DNA of 33,511 nucleotides from an uncultured Pseudomonadota bacterium. GTDB taxonomy: Bacteria > Myxococcota_A > UBA796 > JAFGLY01. This document shows positions 16,936 to 26,970 of the stretch, one piece after another. Each line of letters begins with the position of its first letter. The stretch's first letter is position 1. The notes beneath the pieces were generated by a model, which was not told where the DNA came from, did no database searches, and was given only the letters and a program-made list of their open reading frames with translations. The translations under genes and the position numbers were made by a program. The stretch spans positions 1 to 33,511 of the forward strand of contig CALDOK010000103.1 of assembly GCA_937912125.1 (NCBI GenBank). Direction: 5' to 3'.

Positions 16936-17270
16936 TCTGTGGGCTCCTCCCTCTGGGGCTCCGGCTGGACCGGGGGCTCCTCGAGGGCGTTCAGCTCGTC
17001 GACCGAGAGCTCCATGGCTCGCTGGATGGGCAGGGCCACGCGCTCGCCCTCGCCGGGCAGGTGGCGGTAGCCGTTGAGCTGGGCCTGCTGCTTGGCGCGG
17101 AGCTGGGCAAGCTCCTGGGGCACCACGTTGTAGACCTTGTCCTGCAGCTGCTGGTGCTCGACGTTCTGGTAGACGGCGACCAGGGCCACCACCAGGGCGA
17201 AGAGCGCGATGGAGCCCACGACGCCGACCAGGAGGACGGCGGGGGTGTTGGGGTCGCTCTGCTTGTCCAT
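16932..17270 (-). CDS. Small single-helix membrane protein of the act-cox operon
   Basis: A 112-residue protein that I cannot assign to a named family. It has a short N terminus, one membrane helix ('AVLLVGVVGSIALFALVVALVAVY') and a polar, Gln/Glu-rich region of about 75 residues outside. The segment 'LNGYRHLPGEGERVALPIQRAMELSVDEL' resembles small proteins seen next to sco in similar operons of related bacteria, where they are annotated as hypothetical. It starts 10 bp after actF and overlaps sco by 4 bp, so it is surely expressed with them. It may be an accessory subunit or assembly factor of complex III or the oxidase; this is inference from position. Confidence 0.75.
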   Translation of the reverse strand: MDKQSDPNTPAVLLVGVVGSIALFALVVALVAVYQNVEHQQLQDKVYNVVPQELAQLRAKQQAQLNGYRHLPGEGERVALPIQRAMELSVDELNALEEPPVQPEPQREEPTE

Positions 17271-17280
17271 GGAGGCCTCG

Positions 17281-18486
17281 CTAGACGTTCTCGAAGGCCA
17301 GGGACTCGGCCAGGCGGGGGTCCTTGACGGGGATGAGCGGGTGGCGGCGCAGCACGAAGGCCAGGGCGGCCACGAACAGGCTGACCATACCCAGGCCCAG
17401 GGTAGCGTCCACCAGCGAGAAGCTGAAGGCCTCGGGGCTCAGGGCGGGCTTCACCAGCCAGAAGATGTCCACCCAGTGCATCAGCAGCATCCAGGCGGCG
17501 GCGATGGCCAGCACTGTGGGGCGGCGCTTGGGGTGGCGCGAGATCAGCGCCACGAAGGGCAGCACGAAGTGCCCGAAGAGCAGCAGCAGGCTGACCCACT
17601 CCCAGCCGCCCTCGGAGCGCACCCGGAAGAAGATGGTCTCCTCGGGGATGTTCGCGTACCAGATGAGCATGAACTGGGAGAAGGCGATGTAGGCCCAGAA
17701 CACGGTGAAGCCGAACATCAGCTTGCCCATGTCGTGGTAGTGCTCCGGTGTGATGGCGATGCGCACCCTGCCGGTGGCCTGCAGCAACCGGATGCAGAGG
17801 ATGGCGAAGGCGAAGAACGCCACGAACGAGCCCGCGAAGATGTAGACGCCGAAAATGGTGCTGTACCACTCCGGGTGCAGGGACATGAGCAGGTCGAAGC
17901 TGGCGAAGGTGATGGTCAGGCCGAAGAGCACCACGCCGGGGGCCGCGAACCTCTGCATGGCGTGGGTGTGCACGACGTCGCCGGATACGTCCTGCGCCGT
18001 GGAGCGGCGGAAGAAGAAGAAGGCCAGGCCAATCCAGACCAGGAAGTACACCACGAAGCGGATCATGAAGAAGCCGCCGTGGAGGTAGCCGGACTTGGCC
18101 TGCAGCAGCGGGCTGTGGGCCACCACGTCAGCGTGGCTCCACTCGTACAGCGTGCTGACCCCCAGCAGCAGGGGCAGGGCCAGCAGCGCCACCAGGGGGG
18201 CGACCATGGCGATGCCTTCGGCCATCCGGCGCACCACCACGGACCAGCCGGCCCGGGTGAGGTGCTGGATGATCACGAAGATCAGCGCGCCCAGCACCAG
18301 GGTGAGCACGTAGAAGCTGTTGATGAGCCAGCCGTGGAAGAACACGGCGGGGTCGGACTCCATCATCAGGCCCTGGGCGATGCCGGCGCCGAGGCCGAGC
18401 ACGCCCAGCACGCCCGCGAAGACCATGATCTTCGCGGCCAGGGGGCCGAGGTGGAGGTTGTCGTGGCTGATGTCAGGGGCTCTCAC
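17281..18486 (-). CDS. actF: Alternative complex III membrane subunit ActF
   Basis: A 401-residue, roughly 10-helix membrane protein. 'FFHGWLINSFYVLTLVLGALIFVIIQHLTRAGWSV' and 'MLIWYANIPEETIFF' are characteristic of ActF, the second NrfD-like subunit of alternative complex III. In the known structures ActC and ActF form the membrane core and quinol is oxidised at ActC; ActF is suggested to take part in proton movement. The start is GTG, three bases after the actE stop, with GGAG in the end of actE. Order and length fit the act operon. Confidence 0.93.
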   Translation of the reverse strand: MRAPDISHDNLHLGPLAAKIMVFAGVLGVLGLGAGIAQGLMMESDPAVFFHGWLINSFYVLTLVLGALIFVIIQHLTRAGWSVVVRRMAEGIAMVAPLVALLALPLLLGVSTLYEWSHADVVAHSPLLQAKSGYLHGGFFMIRFVVYFLVWIGLAFFFFRRSTAQDVSGDVVHTHAMQRFAAPGVVLFGLTITFASFDLLMSLHPEWYSTIFGVYIFAGSFVAFFAFAILCIRLLQATGRVRIAITPEHYHDMGKLMFGFTVFWAYIAFSQFMLIWYANIPEETIFFRVRSEGGWEWVSLLLLFGHFVLPFVALISRHPKRRPTVLAIAAAWMLLMHWVDIFWLVKPALSPEAFSFSLVDATLGLGMVSLFVAALAFVLRRHPLIPVKDPRLAESLAFENV

Positions 18487-18489
18487 GGC

Positions 18490-19209
18490 TCACTCCGCTC
18501 GGATCTGGTCGCGCAGCTCGACCGGCACATCCTCGATGTCGCCGTCCTGACTGCGCTGAAGGGCCTTGACGTAGGCGACGATGGCCCAGCGATCCTCCAC
18601 AGGGATCTGCGGGCCGTAGGCGGGCATGCTGCGCGCGCCGTTGGTGACCACCCCGTACAGGTAGCCGACGGGCTTCTCGCGCAGGGGTTGGTCGTGGAGG
18701 TTGCTGGGGATGGTCCAGGTGCCCTCCTGCAGCTCGGCCGCCCGCTTGTCGATCATGCCGTCGCCGTAGCCGGACTGGCCGTGGCACGGGGCGCAGAAGA
18801 CGTCGAAGCGCTCGTGGCCACGCTCGAGCAGCTCGGCGGTGACCGGCATGGGGAAGCTGTGCACCGGGAGCACCTCGACGCTGTGCTCGAAGAGCCCCTC
18901 CACGCCGAGCTCGTCGTAGAGCGCGGGGCTGGGCGGCATCAGCACGGTGTGGGTGCCGCGATTCAGCGCGTCATCCAGCTGCGCTCCCTGGAAGGGCACG
19001 GCGCCCTCGACCGGGGGGCGCATGCCGCGGCCGTCCGCGAAGGCGGCGTTGCCAGCCTGGGCCTCGAAGCGCGCCTGGTTGTCCATGTCGGGGATGATGT
19101 GGATGCGTGGCTTGTCGCTGTGGTTGCTGCGGGCTCGGGCGATGAAGGCCAGGGGCACCAGGCTGAGGGCGAACAGGACCGCGAAGGCGTAGAGCAGGGG
19201 GCGGGGCAT
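18490..19209 (-). CDS. actE: Alternative complex III monohaem cytochrome ActE
   Basis: A 239-residue cytochrome c with an N-terminal hydrophobic segment and 'DMDNQARFEAQAGNAAFADGRGMRPPVEG', the conserved stretch of ActE. The haem site is C-A-P-C-H near 139; a likely distal Met is in 'SMPAYGPQI'. ActE receives electrons from ActA/ActB and passes them to the oxidase. Some ActE proteins are lipoproteins; this one has no Cys near the end of its N-terminal helix, so it is probably held by an uncleaved helix. ATG 19209 has GGAGG upstream and lies two bases after the actD stop; the open frame further upstream overlaps actD and is not used. Confidence 0.94.
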   Translation of the reverse strand: MPRPLLYAFAVLFALSLVPLAFIARARSNHSDKPRIHIIPDMDNQARFEAQAGNAAFADGRGMRPPVEGAVPFQGAQLDDALNRGTHTVLMPPSPALYDELGVEGLFEHSVEVLPVHSFPMPVTAELLERGHERFDVFCAPCHGQSGYGDGMIDKRAAELQEGTWTIPSNLHDQPLREKPVGYLYGVVTNGARSMPAYGPQIPVEDRWAIVAYVKALQRSQDGDIEDVPVELRDQIRAE

Positions 19210-19211
19210 GG

Positions 19212-19748
19212 CTAGTCCTCCAGCTCTTCGACGACCACAGCGCCCGCCGCCTCGAGCAGGGAGCGGGTGGCTACGGGATCGAAGCTCGGGTCCGCGCGCT
19301 CGATGCTGATGAAGAAGCGGTCGTTGGTGGCCCGGGCGAAGCGGCTGCTCTTGAAGACCGGGTGGTACCAGTGGGGCAGCTTGTTGGCCACGAGCATCCC
19401 CACGAAGGCGGTGATGGCTGCCAACAGGATGGTGCCCTCGAAGGTGACCGGGATGTTGGCCGGGATGCTGAAGAAGGGCTTGCCCGAGATGTTGAAGGCG
19501 TAGTCCACCGCGTTGGTCCACCACTGCAGCAGCAGGAAGCTGGAGCAGCCGGTGAGCCCGGCGGCGAAGACCACCAGGGGAAGGCGGGTGGGAGCCAGGC
19601 CCATGGCGTCGTTCAGGCCGTGGACAGGGAAGGGGGTGTGGGCGTCCCAGCGGGTGTAGCCGGCTTCGCGCACGGCCTGGGAGGCATGCAGCAGGCTGGG
19701 TACGTCCTCGAACTCGGCCAGCAGGCCCCAGGGGGTCACGGCGCTCAT
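19212..19748 (-). CDS. actD: Alternative complex III subunit ActD (DUF3341)
   Basis: A 178-residue protein with '[39 protein letters not shown]', the DUF3341 signature, then two membrane helices and '[28 protein letters not shown]' at the end. ActD is a structural subunit that binds on the cytoplasmic side of the membrane core. ATG 19748 overlaps the actC stop by 4 bp and has GGAGGTGA, a near-perfect ribosome site, which decides the start. Confidence 0.95.
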   Translation of the reverse strand: MSAVTPWGLLAEFEDVPSLLHASQAVREAGYTRWDAHTPFPVHGLNDAMGLAPTRLPLVVFAAGLTGCSSFLLLQWWTNAVDYAFNISGKPFFSIPANIPVTFEGTILLAAITAFVGMLVANKLPHWYHPVFKSSRFARATNDRFFISIERADPSFDPVATRSLLEAAGAVVVEELED

Positions 19749-21307
19749 GAGGTCACCTCCTCGCTGTCCTGGTCCGCCGGGGGGTCGAAGCGTGACCCGG
19801 CCGGGAGCTTGTTGTCGCCCTTGGCCTCGAGGCCCACGCTGGCGCGCCAGCGGGAGCGCTCGGCGCGGCCCTGGGGGAAGTCGCCCCAGTAGTCGCCCAG
19901 CGGCTTGTGATCGGCCTGGTGAGCGTCGGCTGCGGGCATGACCGTCTTGATCTCGGCCATGGCGATCATGGGCAGGAAGCGCACGAACAGCAGGAACAGG
20001 GTGAAGAACAAGCCGAAGCTGCCCAGCAGCGTGAGGCCATCCACCCAGGTGGGGCTGTAGTACTCCCAGGAGGAGGGCAGGAAGTCCCGGGACAGGGAGG
20101 TCACGATGATGACGTAGCGCTCGAACCACATGCCCACGTTGATGAGCGCCACGATGCCGAAGGCGAACCATGGGCTGGTGCGCAGGCGCTTGGACCAGAA
20201 GAACTGCGGCGCGATCACGTTGCAGCCGATCATGATCCAGTAGGCCCAGGCGTAGGGGCCGAAGGCGCGGTTGAGGAAGGCGAAGGTCTCGAAGGAGTTG
20301 CCCGAGTACCAGGCGATGAAGAACTCCATCGCGTAGGCGTAGCCTACGAGGCTGCCCGTCAAGAGCATGATCTTGTTCATGTTCTCGATGTGGCGGATGG
20401 TGATCAGCTGCTTGAGCCCGAACAGCTCGCGGGACGGGATGATCAGCAGCGCCACCATGGCGAAGCCGCCGAAGACGGCGCCGGCCACGAAGTAGGGCGG
20501 GAAGATTGTGGTGTGCCAGCCGGGCAGCTGGGAGGTGGCGAAGTCGAAGGAGACCACCGAGTGGACCGACAAGACCAGGGGCGTGGCCAGGCCGGCCAGC
20601 AAAAGGTACGCGCGCTCGAAGCGCAGCCAGTGGCGGTTGGAGCCCCGCCAGCCCAGGGCGGGGATCCCGTAGGCGATCTGCCGGACCTTGGACTTGGCCC
20701 GGTCACGCAGGGTCGCCAGGTCGGGGATGAGGCCCATGTACCAGAACATCAAGGAGACGGTCAGGTAGGTGGCGATGGCGATGAGGTCCCACAGCAGCGG
20801 GCTGCGGAAGTTGGGCCACATGTCCATCTGGTTGGGCACCGGGAAGAACCAGTGCAGCACCCAGGCGCGACCCACGTGGATGCTGGGGAACACACCGGCG
20901 CAGGCCACGGCGAAGATGGTCATGGCCTCGGCGAACCGGTTGACCGCGGTGCGCCACTTCTGTCGGAACAGGAACAGGATCGCCGAGATCAGGGTCCCGG
21001 CGTGGCCGATGCCGATCCAGAACACCAGGTTGACGATGGCGAAGCCCCAGCCGACCGGGTTGTTCACGCCCCAGACGCCGATGCCGGTGAACAGCAGGTA
21101 GACGATCATGGCGCCGAACAGGCCCAGCAGGGACAGGGACACGCCCAGGGCGATCCACCAGGCCCTGGGGGGCTTGGGATTCTCGACGATGCCGCAGACC
21201 GTGTCCGTGACGGTGGTGAAGGTCTGCTCAGGGGTGGTGAGGGGAGGACGCTCGCCTGGGCGCTCCCAGGTGTTGTCGATGGGCTCGGGGGTGTTGAGGA
21301 AGCTCAC
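19745..21307 (-). CDS. actC: Alternative complex III quinol-oxidising subunit ActC (NrfD family)
   Basis: A 520-residue membrane protein of the NrfD/PsrC family with about 10 helices. It carries '[48 protein letters not shown]' in outline, the most conserved part of ActC, and '[22 protein letters not shown]' further on. Quinol is bound between its helices near the Fe-S protein ActB. The C-terminal tail of about 70 residues is hydrophilic. The start is GTG and overlaps the actB stop by 4 bp; the end overlaps actD by 4 bp. Confidence 0.95.
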   Translation of the reverse strand: MSFLNTPEPIDNTWERPGERPPLTTPEQTFTTVTDTVCGIVENPKPPRAWWIALGVSLSLLGLFGAMIVYLLFTGIGVWGVNNPVGWGFAIVNLVFWIGIGHAGTLISAILFLFRQKWRTAVNRFAEAMTIFAVACAGVFPSIHVGRAWVLHWFFPVPNQMDMWPNFRSPLLWDLIAIATYLTVSLMFWYMGLIPDLATLRDRAKSKVRQIAYGIPALGWRGSNRHWLRFERAYLLLAGLATPLVLSVHSVVSFDFATSQLPGWHTTIFPPYFVAGAVFGGFAMVALLIIPSRELFGLKQLITIRHIENMNKIMLLTGSLVGYAYAMEFFIAWYSGNSFETFAFLNRAFGPYAWAYWIMIGCNVIAPQFFWSKRLRTSPWFAFGIVALINVGMWFERYVIIVTSLSRDFLPSSWEYYSPTWVDGLTLLGSFGLFFTLFLLFVRFLPMIAMAEIKTVMPAADAHQADHKPLGDYWGDFPQGRAERSRWRASVGLEAKGDNKLPAGSRFDPPADQDSEEVTS

Positions 21308-24300
21308 TGGTTGTGCCCCCCGTGGTCGCTGTTCTGCTGCTTCTCAGACTGCTGGCGGGCTGTGGCAGACCGCGCGCCAAGTTCGTCGGTGGCTGCCGAG
21401 TGCACTGTGGTGGGCGCTTGTCCTCCGTGACCGTCATCACCGTGGTCATCGTGTTCACCGGCGTCGGCGGTGGCGATGGGGTTCTTGACGCGCGCCATGT
21501 AGCGGGTGCGCTGCTTGAGGTTCAGCTCCGGCAGCAGCTCGTAGGTGCGCGGGCTCTGGGCCAGGGCGGCCACGCGGCTGTCTGGATCGTTGTAGTCCCC
21601 GAAGCTGATGGCGCCGGCGGGGCAGACCTGGGCGCAGGCTGGCAGGACCTCGCCGTCGCGCAGCTCACGGCCCTCGTTGCGGGCCTTGATCCGGGCGGCG
21701 GAGATGCGCTGCTGACAGAAGGAGCACTTCTCCATCACGCCGCGGGATCGCACGGTGACCTCGGGGTTGCGGACCATCTGCTCGATGGCGCTGGCGCCCT
21801 TGGTGTAGGCGAAGAAGTTGAAGCGCCGTACCTTGTAGGGGCAGTTGTTGGCGCAGTAGCGGGTGCCCACGCAGCGGTTGTAGACCATGGTGTTGATGCC
21901 ATCGTCGCTGTGCTGGGTGGCGGCCACCGGGCAGACCTGCTCGCAGGGGGCCAGCTCGCAGTGCATGCAGGTGACGGGCTGGAAGGCCACGCTGGGCTGC
22001 TCCACGTCGCCCGCGAAGTAGCGGTCGTTGCGAATCCAGTGCATCTCCCGGCCCATGATGACGTCGTCCTTGCCCACCACCGGGATGTTGTTCTCGGCCT
22101 GGCAGGCCATGGTGCAGGCGCCGCAGCCGGTGCACTTGTTCAGGTCGATGATCATGCCCCAGGCCTCGGCCTTGTACTCGTGCTCCTTCCAGGAGCTGAT
22201 GGGCGGGGGGGCGTGTACCGTGTGCTGAGCGAAGTCGGGGTGGTGCTTGTAGTCGGCCAGTTCGGCCGTGCGCACCAGGCGGGAGATGCGCCCCTCGGCC
22301 TCGGCAGCGCCGCGGGCGTCGATGCCGTAGTGGTCCTGGGTGCTGGCCAGGGTGTGGCGGCGACCGAGCTTGGTGGCGGTGGCCCCGCCGACCGACCACA
22401 TGCTCCGGGAATCCCGCAGGGGGTAGACGTCGACGCCGGCCAGCGCGGCGACGGCCCCAGCGGCCTTGCGGCCGTAGCCCAGGGGCAGCACCGCGGTGTC
22501 AGCGGCGATGCCGGGCATCACACAGGCGGGGATCTCGATGCTCACACCGAGGACGCCGATGGTCAGCATGTCGCCGGAGGTGACACCCAGGCCCAGGGCT
22601 GTGGCCGGCGACATGAGCGCCGCGTTGTCCCAGGTGAGCTTGCTGATGGGGTCGGGGAGCTCTTGCAGCCAGGCGTTGTTGGCGAAGCGGCCGTCGAGCA
22701 CCTTGGGGCAGGGCGCGAAGCGCAGCTGCAAGCCCGAGGCTGGGGCGGCGGACAGCGCGAGGTCGCCGCTGGGGTCCAGGCTTGGCGTGAGCGCCTGGAA
22801 GCGAGAGACCGGAGGATCGCTCTGTGAGAAATGGGTGGCCGTGAAGCCGTCTGCCAGGGCTTGGCTCCAGACCTGTTCGGTGGTGCGTCCATTGAGCGCG
22901 TCCAGGACACCGGCGCCAGCGAAGCCGCCGCGCACGAGGTCGTAGCCTGGTGTGTGTGCCCCGGTGGCGAGGAACGAGAGCAGCTCGATGACGCTGCGGC
23001 CAGTGTAGAGCGGCTCAATCAGGGGCTGGGCGATGCCGAGGGTGCCGTCCCAGCTGCGGCTGTCGCCCCAGGCTTCCAGGTAGTGGGCCATGGGCAGGTG
23101 CCACTGGCAGGCCTGCCCGGTCTCGTCGCGGTACAGACCGAGATGAGCGCTGTGGGGCACACTTGCCAGCGCAGCGGCGAAGTCGAAGTCGGCAGGAGCG
23201 TCCAGCGCTGGGTTGGTGTCGAGCACCAGCAAGGTCTGCACGGAACCACCGGCCACGGCCGCGGCCAAGGACTCGAGGGTTCCGGAGATCTGTTCGTCAG
23301 GGAGCAGCAGGACCTTGACGGCGCCGCTGCGCAGGGCGGAGTTGATGAGCCAGCCGATGCTGTGCGCGCCCACGCCCTGGCCGGGGCCCACGACGACCGC
23401 GGCGTGCGTGCTGGCGCTGGCCAGGGCCTGGGCGGCCTGGGCGGCCAGCTCGTGGGCCTGGGCATTCGCGAAGTGTTCGCGGAGCTTGGACACGATGGCT
23501 TCGCCGCCGGCGGGCACCGCGATGTGGTGTTGGTCGAAGAGCGCCAGCGCCACGGCGGCCAGGAAGCCCGGGATGCGGGAGGGCGCCAGGGGGAGTCGGT
23601 GATCGGCCACGGCGCCGGTGAGGCTGAAGCCGCTCTCGACGCTGATGAGCTGGAGCATGTGCTCCTGATCGGGGTCGCGGCGGCGGCCCCATTGGCCCGA
23701 GAGGCGCACAGCGTCGGGGTGGCCCTGGAAGAGGTCCTCATCGATGGCCAGGACCACGTGGGCCTGCTCGAGATCCAGCAGGGGGCGGCCCGGCTGACCC
23801 AGCGCCGCCATGGCACCCAGGGACTCGTTGCGGCGCGAGATGGGGGACCAGCGGTGGATGGTCGCCCGAGGCAGGCGAGCCTCGATGCTCTCCACCAGGT
23901 GTTGGGCGGTGGGGGAGCTGGTGATGGGCAGTAGCAGGTGCATGCCAGCGCCGGCGTCGGAGGCGTGAGCGTCGAGGCGGCCCTTCAGCCACGCCTCGGC
24001 GGCCGCCCAGTCGCGGTTCAGTTCGTTGGCTCCGTCGCGCTCCACCACGCCGCGGGAGCGGTCTGGGTCGTACAGGCCGAGCACCGAGGCCTGGGCGATG
24101 GTGGTGGAGGCGCCCCCACTGGCGGGGTGGGCGGGGTTGCCGTCGACCTTGATGGGCCGACCATCGTAGCTGGTGGCCACGAGAGGCAGGGCCACGCCGT
24201 CGATCTCCATGGCGGTGGCGAAGTGCTGGGGCGTCCCTGGAGTCTGACCCGCAGGACGGTGGGCGTAGGGCAGGATCTTCTCTTCGGGCCAGCGGCAGGC

Positions 24301-24483
24301 GGCCAGGCCAGCCAGGGCAGCCGAGGCGCCCAGCGCCTTGAGGAAGCCTCGCCGGGAGGGCGCGCCGAGATCGGGGGGGACGACGCCGTGGTCGATGAGC
24401 TGCTGCAGATCGGGATCCCCCGCCAGCTCGCCGAGGCTGCGCCAGTAAGGGCCTTCGGGGTGCTTGTGCTTCAGCGGTGACAT
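21304..24483 (-). CDS. actB: Alternative complex III Fe-S/molybdopterin-like subunit ActB
   Basis: A 1059-residue fusion typical of ActB. Near residue 43 a twin-arginine motif (S-R-R-G-F-L-K) precedes a hydrophobic stretch ending in L-A-A-C, so it may be exported by Tat and lipid-modified. The first 700 residues resemble molybdopterin oxidoreductases, which in this family bind no cofactor. The C-terminal part holds four Cys clusters: '[16 protein letters not shown]' near 784, '[18 protein letters not shown]', '[19 protein letters not shown]', and 'CSFCQQRI' with '[14 protein letters not shown]'. These match the three [4Fe-4S] and one [3Fe-4S] centres of ActB. The His/Asp-rich end may bind metal. 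ATG 24483 lies inside the actA end (13-bp overlap). Confidence 0.95.
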   Translation of the reverse strand: MSPLKHKHPEGPYWRSLGELAGDPDLQQLIDHGVVPPDLGAPSRRGFLKALGASAALAGLAACRWPEEKILPYAHRPAGQTPGTPQHFATAMEIDGVALPLVATSYDGRPIKVDGNPAHPASGGASTTIAQASVLGLYDPDRSRGVVERDGANELNRDWAAAEAWLKGRLDAHASDAGAGMHLLLPITSSPTAQHLVESIEARLPRATIHRWSPISRRNESLGAMAALGQPGRPLLDLEQAHVVLAIDEDLFQGHPDAVRLSGQWGRRRDPDQEHMLQLISVESGFSLTGAVADHRLPLAPSRIPGFLAAVALALFDQHHIAVPAGGEAIVSKLREHFANAQAHELAAQAAQALASASTHAAVVVGPGQGVGAHSIGWLINSALRSGAVKVLLLPDEQISGTLESLAAAVAGGSVQTLLVLDTNPALDAPADFDFAAALASVPHSAHLGLYRDETGQACQWHLPMAHYLEAWGDSRSWDGTLGIAQPLIEPLYTGRSVIELLSFLATGAHTPGYDLVRGGFAGAGVLDALNGRTTEQVWSQALADGFTATHFSQSDPPVSRFQALTPSLDPSGDLALSAAPASGLQLRFAPCPKVLDGRFANNAWLQELPDPISKLTWDNAALMSPATALGLGVTSGDMLTIGVLGVSIEIPACVMPGIAADTAVLPLGYGRKAAGAVAALAGVDVYPLRDSRSMWSVGGATATKLGRRHTLASTQDHYGIDARGAAEAEGRISRLVRTAELADYKHHPDFAQHTVHAPPPISSWKEHEYKAEAWGMIIDLNKCTGCGACTMACQAENNIPVVGKDDVIMGREMHWIRNDRYFAGDVEQPSVAFQPVTCMHCELAPCEQVCPVAATQHSDDGINTMVYNRCVGTRYCANNCPYKVRRFNFFAYTKGASAIEQMVRNPEVTVRSRGVMEKCSFCQQRISAARIKARNEGRELRDGEVLPACAQVCPAGAISFGDYNDPDSRVAALAQSPRTYELLPELNLKQRTRYMARVKNPIATADAGEHDDHGDDGHGGQAPTTVHSAATDELGARSATARQQSEKQQNSDHGGHNQ

Positions 24484-25121
24484 GACGCGCAGTCCTCGGG
24501 CGGGGAGATGTTGTTGAGCCGCATCAGCTCTTCGCCGAGGGCCTGGCGGTCCTCGCGGGGTTGCCACGCCATGTCCGTGACCTCGTCGGCTGGGCGGAGG
24601 TGAGGGGCCGGATCCCTGTGGCAGTCCAGGCACCAGCTCATGCTCAGGGGCTCGTGCTGCCAGACCTCGTCCATTCGATCGACACGGCCGTGACACTCCA
24701 CGCAGCCGACGCCCTGGTTCACGTGGACGCTGTGGTCGAAGTAGACGTAGTCAGGCAGATCGTGGACGCGAACCCACTCGACGGGCAGGCCCGAGGCGAA
24801 GCTCTCCTGGACCGGCACGAGCTTGATGCTCTCGGTGCGCACCCGCTGGTGGCAGTTCATGCAGGTCTGGGTGGGCGGAAGGTTGGCGTGGGCGCTGTCC
24901 TCGACGCTGGTGTGGCAGTAGCGGCAGTCGATGCCCAGCTCTCCCGCGTGCAAGGCGTGGCTGTAGGGCACAGGCTGGACCGGCTGGTAGCCGACGTCGG
25001 TGGTCTCAGGAGACGCGCCCCAGGCCACCAGCAGAGTGAGGTAGGCGGCGCCACCCAGCAGGAGGACCGGAATGAGGACCTTGAGCTGGTTGGTCCACGC
25101 AGGAAAGATGAAGCGTGACAT
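24471..25121 (-). CDS. actA: Alternative complex III pentahaem cytochrome ActA
   Basis: A 216-residue multihaem cytochrome with one N-terminal membrane helix ('VLIPVLLLGGAAYLTLLVAW'). Five haem c sites are visible: C-R-Y-C-H near 63, C-M-N-C-H near 88, C-V-E-C-H near 138, C-L-D-C-H near 163 and C-A-S-C-H at the very end. 'YSHALHAGELGIDCRYCH' and 'YVYFDHSVHVNQGVGCVECH' are the signature of the family. It is the first gene of the act operon. ATG 25121 gives the usual N terminus, but it has no good ribosome site; an upstream GTG at 25190 remains possible. Confidence 0.95.
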   Translation of the reverse strand: MSRFIFPAWTNQLKVLIPVLLLGGAAYLTLLVAWGASPETTDVGYQPVQPVPYSHALHAGELGIDCRYCHTSVEDSAHANLPPTQTCMNCHQRVRTESIKLVPVQESFASGLPVEWVRVHDLPDYVYFDHSVHVNQGVGCVECHGRVDRMDEVWQHEPLSMSWCLDCHRDPAPHLRPADEVTDMAWQPREDRQALGEELMRLNNISPPEDCASCHR

Positions 25122-25384
25122 GGAGTGAGGCCCAGGGCTTCGGGATGACGATTGGGAGCCGCGGCCCCTAACCAGAACGGCCGGAACCATTAGGTATCAG
25201 ATTCGGCATACGGGTTTGGGGGCGCCGAGGCGATTCGGTAAGGTGACAGACAGGCCCGTGAGCCTCTGCGCCCATGAGGTTCACGCGTTGTAGGCGAGGT
25301 CACCGGCGCTCCGTTCTCCTGCGGCGTAGCCAGAACTGCGCTTCGTCAGTTCGTGCAGGCTGGCGTCCGCCGCAGAGACGCGGG
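25122..25384. other. Intergenic region before the act operon
   Basis: 263 bp between actA and the desulfoferrodoxin gene, both on the minus strand. It should hold the end of the upstream transcript and the promoter of the act operon. A 6-bp inverted repeat (GAACTG 25333-25338, CAGTTC 25347-25352) lies 33 bp past the desulfoferrodoxin stop and may be part of a weak terminator. The stretch 25190-25215 is locally AT-richer, with GATACCTAAT on the minus strand as a possible -10 area. No convincing -35 or regulator site was found. Confidence 0.35.
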
Positions 25385-25759
25385 CTAGGCCTTCCAGAAG
25401 CCGTGCAGGTTGCAGTAGGCGCGAGCGCTCACGGACGGGGCGTCGGTGAGGAAGGTGGCCCGTGGCGGGTCGCCGGCGCTCAGGAACTGCCGCTGTACGG
25501 TGTCGCCAGCCACCAGCTCGATCCACTGGATCCAGTGGGCGGCAGCCATGGGGTGCTCGACACTGCCGACCACGACGGTGTAGCCGCCCTGGATGGCTTC
25601 GATCACGGGCACGTGCTTCTCGACGGCGGCGTCGGTGGTGTTCTCGCCCTGTACGGTCATGGGCTGGCCACAGCAGACGAGCGTGCCGCCGCCATGGGCG
25701 ACGAGATCGACCATGTTGCCGCAGAGCTCACAGCGAAAGATGGTGTTGCGCTTGGACAT
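25385..25759 (-). CDS. dfx: Desulfoferrodoxin (superoxide reductase, two-iron form)
   Basis: A 124-residue desulfoferrodoxin. The N-terminal desulforedoxin-type domain has Cys10, Cys13, Cys29 and Cys30 ('CELCGNMVD' and 'LVCCGQPM'), which bind the rubredoxin-like iron. The catalytic domain shows 'EKHVPVIE' with the conserved Glu-Lys-His, 'VEHPM', 'HWIQWIEL' and the final 'YCNLHGFWK', giving the four His and one Cys ligands of the active iron. It reduces superoxide to peroxide in the cytoplasm. GGAGGA stands before the ATG. It lies 26 bp after the flavodiiron gene and is probably co-transcribed with it. Confidence 0.96.
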   Translation of the reverse strand: MSKRNTIFRCELCGNMVDLVAHGGGTLVCCGQPMTVQGENTTDAAVEKHVPVIEAIQGGYTVVVGSVEHPMAAAHWIQWIELVAGDTVQRQFLSAGDPPRATFLTDAPSVSARAYCNLHGFWKA

Positions 25760-25785
25760 CGGATTCCTCCCCAGTGTGGTGGGTT

Positions 25786-26970
25786 CTAGGCCTTGTCGGC
25801 CAGAGTTGCGTGGTGGGCCACGATGGTGCGGGCCAGCTCGTCGATGGCGCTGAAGTCGTTGGTCTTGGGCAGGCCCTTGACGGTCACGGGCTCGAGGCGT
25901 TCACACTTGACGCCTTCGAGCAGGCTCAGCAGGTGAGGCACGGACTTTCCTGCCCAGCCGTGGCTGCCGAAGATGCCCAGCCACTTGGTGCGAGGCTTGA
26001 GCAGGGCCAGCAGGTAGGCCGCGGAGACCGCGATGGGGTGGGCGCCGCCCAGCACGGTGGGGGTGCCGATGAGGACGGTGCCGGCGTCGACGGCCGAGGC
26101 GGCCACCATGCCCAGATCCACCTGCTCGAGGTCATACACATCCACCTGGGTGCCCGCCTCGAACAGGCGATCCTCGAGGTGCAGGGCCATGCGGCGGGTG
26201 CTCTCGTGCATGGACACGTAGGCGATGACGACCTTGTCGCGGATGGGGCCGGAGGTCCAGTCGCGGTAGGCATCCATGATGACCCAGGGCTCGTCCCACG
26301 AGGGGCCGTGGCTGGGGCAGATGAGCTTGATGTCCAGGCCTGCCAGGCGGTCCAGGTGCTTCCCGATGGGCTTGGTGAACGGCATCATGATGGTGGCGTA
26401 GTAGCGCTTGGCCTCGCGCAGCACGCCCACGGCCTGGGAGGCCCAGGCGGTGTTGGAGGCGAAGTGGGAGCCGAACAGGTCGCAGGGGAAGAGGACGCCG
26501 TCTTCGACCAGGAAGGTGAGCATGGTCTCGGGCCAGTGCACCCAGGGAGCGTGGATGAACTGCAGGGTGCGGTCGCCCAGGGAGAGGGTCTCGCCGTCGG
26601 CGACGACCCGGATGCGCTCTTCGGGCAGCTCCATCAGGTTGAGCAGCATCTGCTTGGCCTTGGGGGAGCACAGGATCTCGGCGTCCGGGAACAGCCTGGC
26701 CATGGCCGGCAGCATGCCGCTGTGATCCTGCTCAGCGTGGTTCGAGATCAGGAAGTCGGGCTTGGCGCCGATGCTCTCGAGGCGCTCGAGCAGCTGATCT
26801 GCGAACTGGGGGTCCACGGTGTCGATCAGGGCACACTTCTCGCTGCCGGTGACGTACCAGGAGTTGTAGGTGGTGCCGTGGGGCAGGGGGATCAGCGCGT
26901 CGAAGACCGTGCGGTCGGGGTCCTGGGCGCCCACCCAGTGGACGCGGTCGTGGATCTTGCGTGCGAGCAT
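25786..26970 (-). CDS. Flavodiiron protein (oxygen or NO reductase)
   Basis: A 394-residue A-type flavodiiron protein. The metallo-beta-lactamase-like domain has all diiron ligands: 'NHAEQDHSG' near 77-85 (H-x-E-x-D-H), His in 'HAPWVHWPETM', Asp in 'PCDLFGSHF' and His in 'CPSHGPSW'. A flavodoxin domain follows from about residue 244 ('VVIAYVSMHESTRRMA') with the FMN loops 'GTPTVLGGAHP' and 'GIFGSHGWAGK'. No rubredoxin domain is fused, so a separate electron donor is needed. The protein reduces O2 to water or NO to N2O in the cytoplasm; which one cannot be told from sequence. GGAGGA stands before ATG 26970. Confidence 0.95.
   Translation of the reverse strand: MLARKIHDRVHWVGAQDPDRTVFDALIPLPHGTTYNSWYVTGSEKCALIDTVDPQFADQLLERLESIGAKPDFLISNHAEQDHSGMLPAMARLFPDAEILCSPKAKQMLLNLMELPEERIRVVADGETLSLGDRTLQFIHAPWVHWPETMLTFLVEDGVLFPCDLFGSHFASNTAWASQAVGVLREAKRYYATIMMPFTKPIGKHLDRLAGLDIKLICPSHGPSWDEPWVIMDAYRDWTSGPIRDKVVIAYVSMHESTRRMALHLEDRLFEAGTQVDVYDLEQVDLGMVAASAVDAGTVLIGTPTVLGGAHPIAVSAAYLLALLKPRTKWLGIFGSHGWAGKSVPHLLSLLEGVKCERLEPVTVKGLPKTNDFSAIDELARTIVAHHATLADKA

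Noticed and set aside
17209-19215. Plus-strand open frame of 668 codons opposite actF and actE
   Set aside because: Same antisense shadow pattern; the minus-strand genes are unmistakable.
25281-25526. Small minus-strand gene overlapping the desulfoferrodoxin end
   Set aside because: Its first part lies out of frame inside the desulfoferrodoxin gene and the rest has no protein-like pattern or ribosome site.
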